This document shows positions 59,764 to 64,000 of a stretch of DNA of 64,000 nt, piece after piece (within the stretch, counting starts at the first letter, position 1; every line of letters begins with the position of its first letter). A program made the translations under genes and the position numbers. Below the pieces are notes generated by a model, which was not told the origin of the DNA, made no database searches, and saw nothing but the letters and a program-made list of their open reading frames with translations. Origin of the DNA: Symbiodinium sp. CCMP2592 (lineage: Eukaryota > Sar > Dinophyceae > Suessiales > Symbiodiniaceae). The DNA lies in contig CAJNDT010005871.1 in NCBI GenBank assembly GCA_905221615.1, positions 425,993 through 489,992 on the forward strand, read 5' to 3'.

Positions 59764-60892
59764 ATATAAGAACGTAGGGTTTAGGCTGGCAAAATCCCGG
59801 CGAAGTTCAAGGGTCGCTGATATGGGAAACCCTGAACCCTAAACCCCGTTTAACGGGGTTTTTACATGGGTCTATACAGCGATTTCACGGGATTTAGGGG
59901 CTCCATGATGCTGCAGTTTGCAGGTCTTGAGGAAGGATTTTTTGAAGGCAGTTTACCAGCTCACGATCCCTATTGATGCCCTGTTCAGCCCACGGCGCTC
60001 TGATCCAAGTAGATCAGAAGACGGCAGGGTGTGTTCACATATCTTGAGGTCGCGGCTTCAAGGTTCGTTTCTTCAGCCGTAAGGCTTGGCTAGGGGTTAA
60101 GTTGTGTAGGGGTTTAGACTACGCAGATGCTGCGGCAGAGGGTATAGGCCAGGATGCGGGTACAAGGATACATCAGAACAATAGCGCACCTAGAGAGCAA
60201 AGTGCGTGTGCGTACATAATATATGTGTCCATATACATGCATGCACACTTGCGTACATGAAAGCATGCATGCGTTTTGTTTGCTGGCTTGCTTACTTGCT
60301 TGCGGCATGTATGTGCATATACATACATATATATGTATGTATATGCATACTGAGATAATGAAGGGCTTTTGCATTGGGCTTTGTGGCTTTTGAGTTTGAG
60401 CCTGAAATCCCAAACTCCTAACCTCAAGCCCTCACTAAACCCGAAACCAGCCAGACCCGAAACCCAAGGGCCTCATAAAAACCCAAGGGCCTCATAAACT
60501 CAAACCCCCAAACTGCAGAAACCTTCAACCCCCAACCCTCACCCTGGAGTCCGCTGAAAGCCAGGCGCCGGCGCGAAAAGGATGAGCACGAGTGGGTCAC
60601 AAACTCGCAAGCGCCTCAAGACTAAAGCTCAGCGTTTGGGGCTTTTTAGGGTTTAAGGGTTTAGGTTTAGGCTTGGCTTTCAAGAGGATTTAGCAGCTTT
60701 CGTTGACGGTTTCAATGGGGTTTTCAGCTTCATTGTTGTTGTTGTAACCAGGGATCCGTGTGGTAAGGACACCTATGACATTCACAATACCCCTTGCAAC
60801 TAGAAGCCCAACTTTCGACAGAGAGCCCTACAACCCGATAATGCATGCATTTGGATGGCACATGCCTGAAACCCTGACCCCAAACCGTTGAA
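59764..60892. other. gene-poor stretch with ACATGCAT-type microsatellite
   Basis: TATACATGCATGCACAC and GCTTGCTTACTTGCTTGC words run at about 60,218-60,350. No supportable gene. Confidence 0.4.
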
Positions 60893-61352
60893 CCCCTGCG
60901 AACCCTTACAAGAACCCTTAAAGAACCCCTTTTTGAACTCTCAGAGAAGCCTTCAAAAGAACCCTATTCAGAACCTGATAAACCTTTTCACAGGAACCCT
61001 CAAAAGCCTTAAACCCTAAACTTATTCAACCCTGAAAAGAACCCTGAAAGGAGCCCTCGAAAGAACCCTTAAAGGGAGCCCTAAACCCTTAAAGGGAACC
61101 CTCACTCAGATACGGAACCTTCAAACCAACCCTTAGAGGAACCCTACAGTGGCCGTACAAGAACCCTCATAGAACCTTCACCGGAGCCCTCGAAGGCCTT
61201 AAACCTTAAACCCTAAACCCTTAGCCTCAAAAGAACCCTTATGAAAGCCTGAAAGGAGCCTTCAAAAGGACTTTAAGAGGGAACCTTAAACCCTGAACCC
61301 TTAAAGGGAAGCTTCAAACAAGGAACCTTCAAAAGGATTTGAAAAGGGAACC
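60893..61352. repeat. degenerate GAACCCT-type tract
   Basis: About 460 bp built largely from variants of AGAACCCTTAAA, GGAGCCCTCGAA and CCCTAAACCC. It looks like a decayed short-period repeat related to the telomere-like words. No coding region. Confidence 0.6.
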
Positions 61353-61425
61353 CTACAGTGGTCGTCCCCTGAAGGCTTGGTTTCAGCCTACGGCTCAACA
61401 AAGTGGAGCCACCGGCCTCAGTGTT

Positions 61426-61529
61426 ACTGTTGATGGACAAAATCCTGCATGACCCCAAGGACCCTAAACTATGGTAGTTATGGTATATTCCTTTTTAATG
61501 GGTAATGCAGGATTTGGTCCATCAACAGT
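61426..61529. mobile_element. MITE family B, copy 5
   Basis: ACTGTTGATGGACAAAATCC at the left mirrors GGATTTGGTCCATCAACAGT at the right; GTT flanks both ends. The interior words AGGACCCTAAACTATGG and TTATGGTATATTCC are those of the 7574 copy. Confidence 0.82.
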
Positions 61530-61665
61530 GTTTAAGCCTTTTGTAAGACTTCTTTCAAGGGTCCTCTTCAGGGTTTTTTTCAGGGGTCCATCAGGGTACC
61601 ATGTGGCATTAAGGTGTTGGCGTTTAGGGCTTGGGGCTTGTTTTAGGGTGTTCGGGATTCACAAC

Positions 61666-61756
61666 CTAGGATGCCCAGTAGTACCCTTATTCCCTTTTTG
61701 TAGTCCTAGGTTCCTTATAAAGTTACCCAATACCAAAAGGCTACTGGGTATCCTAG
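61666..61756. mobile_element. MITE-like element K
   Basis: CTAGGATGCCCAGTAG at the left mirrors CTACTGGGTATCCTAG at the right. CAAC flanks both ends as a perfect 4-bp target duplication. It occurs once in this window. Confidence 0.75.
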
Positions 61757-62237
61757 CAACAAAGGGATTCTTCTTGGGTTTTACAGTGCTGAGGCCTCGA
61801 CATTGCAGGGTCTAGATTGCTGCTGTTCCGTAAGATGTCGGATAATGCTCATAGGGGTGTCAGTGGGCTTTTGTGGGGATCCATGGGCTCGTGGAGATTG
61901 GAGTCCTCCTCGGTACGACTGCTGTCAACAATGATTCAACCTAGAATCCTGCAGCCTTACTCCCGGTATCGCAGCTCAGGCATCTGCTCTATTTCGCATG
62001 GGACTCCCATGATGAGACCACAATTCAGAACTGCAGAAATACGTGCACGAGACAGCGAATGAAGCGATCCATCAGACTCCATCATGTGTGCGGAACTGTA
62101 TTGACAGGGGCAGTTGGTGGTCATGTTCCATGGTGATGATGATGATGATAAGTCGACATGTGATGCTTGTCTCTTTACAGCTCCGACTGTTTCTAGGCGT
62201 CGGCCGTACGTAAACGAACCCTTTGGCTGAAGAGTTC
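61757..62237. other. no gene seen
   Basis: A GATGATGATGATGATGA run lies near 62,134. An 81-codon frame at 61,817-62,062 has no recognisable domain. Confidence 0.4.
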
Positions 62238-62345
62238 TTGGGGGTTCATGGGTAGTTATACGTAGGGTTATGAGTAGGGTAACTATACTTACAACCCATA
62301 TTCGGTGACTTATAGCCTCACTGATAGCTACCCGTGAACCTCCAA
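62238..62345. mobile_element. MITE-like element J
   Basis: TTGGGGGTTCATGGGTAGTT at the left mirrors AGCTACCCGTGAACCTCCAA at the right, with internal AGGGTAACTATACTTACAAC. It occurs once in this window. Confidence 0.65.
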
Positions 62346-62892
62346 GGTTGGTTGAAGAACTGAATCATCGCAGTGGACCGTACGCCCAAAATTATAACCG
62401 GCCCTGGATTCTCAAAAATCTCGGCACCGGGCGCCGAGGTATTACAAGGAGGTTGGAACGCGCAGCGCTCGGGTGACAGAGCTTGCTTCAGAGGTCTCCT
62501 CCAAAGGGTTTCAACAGCGGCGTTTACGAGATTTTAGAAGGGTTCTCCCTAAACCCTAAACCGGGTTTAAGCTGAATAAGGGACTCTCAGTGTTCAGAAC
62601 CCACTGAGATCCTCATGAAGCCCGGTAAAATCGTGAGACGAGTGGGACCTCGTCGGGTGCCAGCTTCAGGGATAGCTAGGTCGGGTTTACGGACGTGCCA
62701 GGTTTAGTTGTGGTTTTCATCTTTAGGCTTCCGGCTCTTTGGCGGCATCCACTTGAATTCTGAGTTTGTTTGGGGTTTGGGGTTTTATATTTCTGGCTCC
62801 AGCTTTCCCAGAGACAGGGCAGAAGAAGATATGAGTGGAGGGGGCATGGACGCTCCCGAACCTTGCAGGACTTTTCTGTGCATTGGGTTTGT
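62346..62892. other. no gene seen
   Basis: CCCTAAACCCTAAACCGGGTTTA near 62,548 is a small inverted telomere-like pair. No supportable gene. Confidence 0.4.
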
Positions 62893-63006
62893 TTAGGGTT
62901 GTGCCCTAACCCTAAGCCCTAAACCCTAAGCCCTAAAACCCTAAAACCCTAAACCCTAAGCCCTAAAACACTAAATCCTAAAACCCTAAACCCTAAAACA
63001 CTAAAT
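62893..63006 (-). repeat. CCCTAAA / CCCTAAAA array
   Basis: About fourteen units, mixing CCCTAAA, CCCTAAAA and CCCTAAG with some ACACTAAAT variants. It is the longest telomere-like run in the window. The G-rich strand is the minus strand. Confidence 0.85.
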
Positions 63007-63461
63007 CCTTGTCACCTTGAACCCAAACTCCGAAATCCCAAGACCCATCGCAATTCCTCGAGGCTCCACTACATCCTTAGCCATGGGCAGCATTTGAACA
63101 TTCCTGCACCGGCCTCGTCATTTGTTTGCAGCTCTCATTTCCGTGGCTTTGGTGTGCAACTGTATCAAGTCTGGTAGATCGTCTTCGACAGCAATGTATA
63201 TTCGCTACTTGAGAGTGGCTTTCAGCAATGTGTAAGATGTGGTGTCAACAAAGTTGCTGCCATGCCATTCTGGCATAAACGTGGAAACAGTCTCGTGACA
63301 TGCCCTGGTAGTGTGCCCCGAGTTCGTGCTAACAGTTGAGTAGGCGTCCTGCCTTTAATTACTTTGAACAGCTAGTTCATTGCAGCTGGAGCACAGTGCA
63401 GCGGATGTTCCAACTGCAGGATCGCTTGGCGTTTGTTTGCCATGGAGCGTTATTGTGATAT
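63007..63461. other. no gene seen
   Basis: Unique DNA without a supportable coding region or element. Confidence 0.4.
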
Positions 63462-63563
63462 GGGAGTTTCCGAAAAGTAGGGGTACCTTATTATGGGGTC
63501 CTTATAATCAGGATCCTATTATTTAGGGTACTGTATTAGGGTCCCCTATTTTCGGAAACTCCC
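63462..63563. mobile_element. MITE family C, copy 5 (best preserved)
   Basis: GGGAGTTTCCGAAAAGTAGG at the left mirrors CCCTATTTTCGGAAACTCCC at the right. ATAT flanks both ends (63,458-63,461 and 63,564-63,567). Confidence 0.88.
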
Positions 63564-63637
63564 ATATGACAGGCCTTCACTGTTTCGATCCTCAAACCAA
63601 GATCCTACGCCGGTCCTCTGCACCCCAAGCCCACCTA

Positions 63638-63740
63638 TGGGTGGTTGTCAAAATCAAGGTCCCCTTTTGGGTACCTTAAATACTAGGTGCCGTATTATAA
63701 TAAGGACCCAAAAAGGGACCCTAATATTGACAACCACCCA
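63638..63740. mobile_element. MITE family A, copy 4
   Basis: TGGGTGGTTGTCAAAATCAA at the left and TAATATTGACAACCACCCA at the right; the flanks are TA(T) and TAT. Confidence 0.82.
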
Positions 63741-64000
63741 TATGCGTCCGGATGCTTACCGCAGGTGCTAGCGAACAACACAGCTGCAGAACCTGGCAAG
63801 ACCCAACACATCCCCACAATTTGACAAGCCCTGTGTAAAATCCTCAAGCAGTATCCCTGTTTTGAACCCTACAGTGCAAATTCAAAGCCTGAGCCCAGGA
63901 GACCCCAAAACAAAAGTTGATGAATCGAAGGGCTTTCGCAACATCCCGGGAGGCCATCCACAGGGGTATCGAGTCTTTCACACGGGAGCAAGAGCTCTGG

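Noticed and set aside
62893-63006. True chromosome end
   Set aside because: The telomere-like run is short, degenerate and followed by a further kilobase of unique and MITE DNA, so it is interstitial.

Overview
The window reads as nuclear DNA of a dinoflagellate, most likely Symbiodiniaceae-like. This is an inference from four signs: (i) a very large Ty1/copia retrotransposon whose RT/RNase H block looks, from memory, like the copia lineage common in Symbiodinium-type genomes; (ii) short, scattered TTTAGGG-type telomere-like repeats; (iii) a decayed alveolate-type mitochondrial cox1 insert; (iv) an 11-base match to the 3' end of the dinoflagellate spliced leader inside the LTR. I find no convincing ordinary host protein gene anywhere in the 64 kb.

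Layout. 1-12,095: gene-poor DNA with telomere-like motifs, several families of ~100-bp inverted-repeat elements (MITE-like) and a 5'-truncated U6 snRNA sequence at 10,446. 12,101-32,836: one complete LTR retrotransposon of 20,736 bp, with 431-bp LTRs differing at a single base and a perfect 5-bp target duplication (TTTCT). 32,842-50,650: more gene-poor DNA with MITEs, microsatellites and a C/G-rich minisatellite. 51,000-52,600: an AT-rich mitochondrial insert with a broken cox1 on the minus strand. 52,686-53,595: a hairpin-bearing repeat array. 53,937-54,330: a 50-60 bp minisatellite. 54,400-64,000: further MITEs and telomere-like DNA.

The retrotransposon is the core of the window. In order it encodes a coiled-coil protein (ORF1); a Gag-protease-integrase polyprotein with two CCCH zinc fingers (ORF2); a reverse transcriptase-RNase H protein with a ~780-residue unassigned extension (ORF3); an unassigned 1204-residue protein (ORF4); and, in the +1 frame of ORF4, a protein with a retroviral-type CCHC knuckle and a domain that matches the Tpt1/KptA RNA 2'-phosphotransferase fold (ORF5), followed by two small overlapping ORFs. 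ORF2 and ORF3 are in the same frame but are separated by ~0.9 kb of foreign-looking DNA that starts with a MITE; the MITE supplies the ORF2 stop codon. A retroelement of this size with a Tpt1-like RNA-repair domain is the best candidate for an undescribed system here.

The non-element DNA is a mosaic. At least ten kinds of ~100-bp palindromic element recur, several with recognisable 2-4 bp target duplications, and many segments are bounded by CCCTAAA/TTTAGGG runs.
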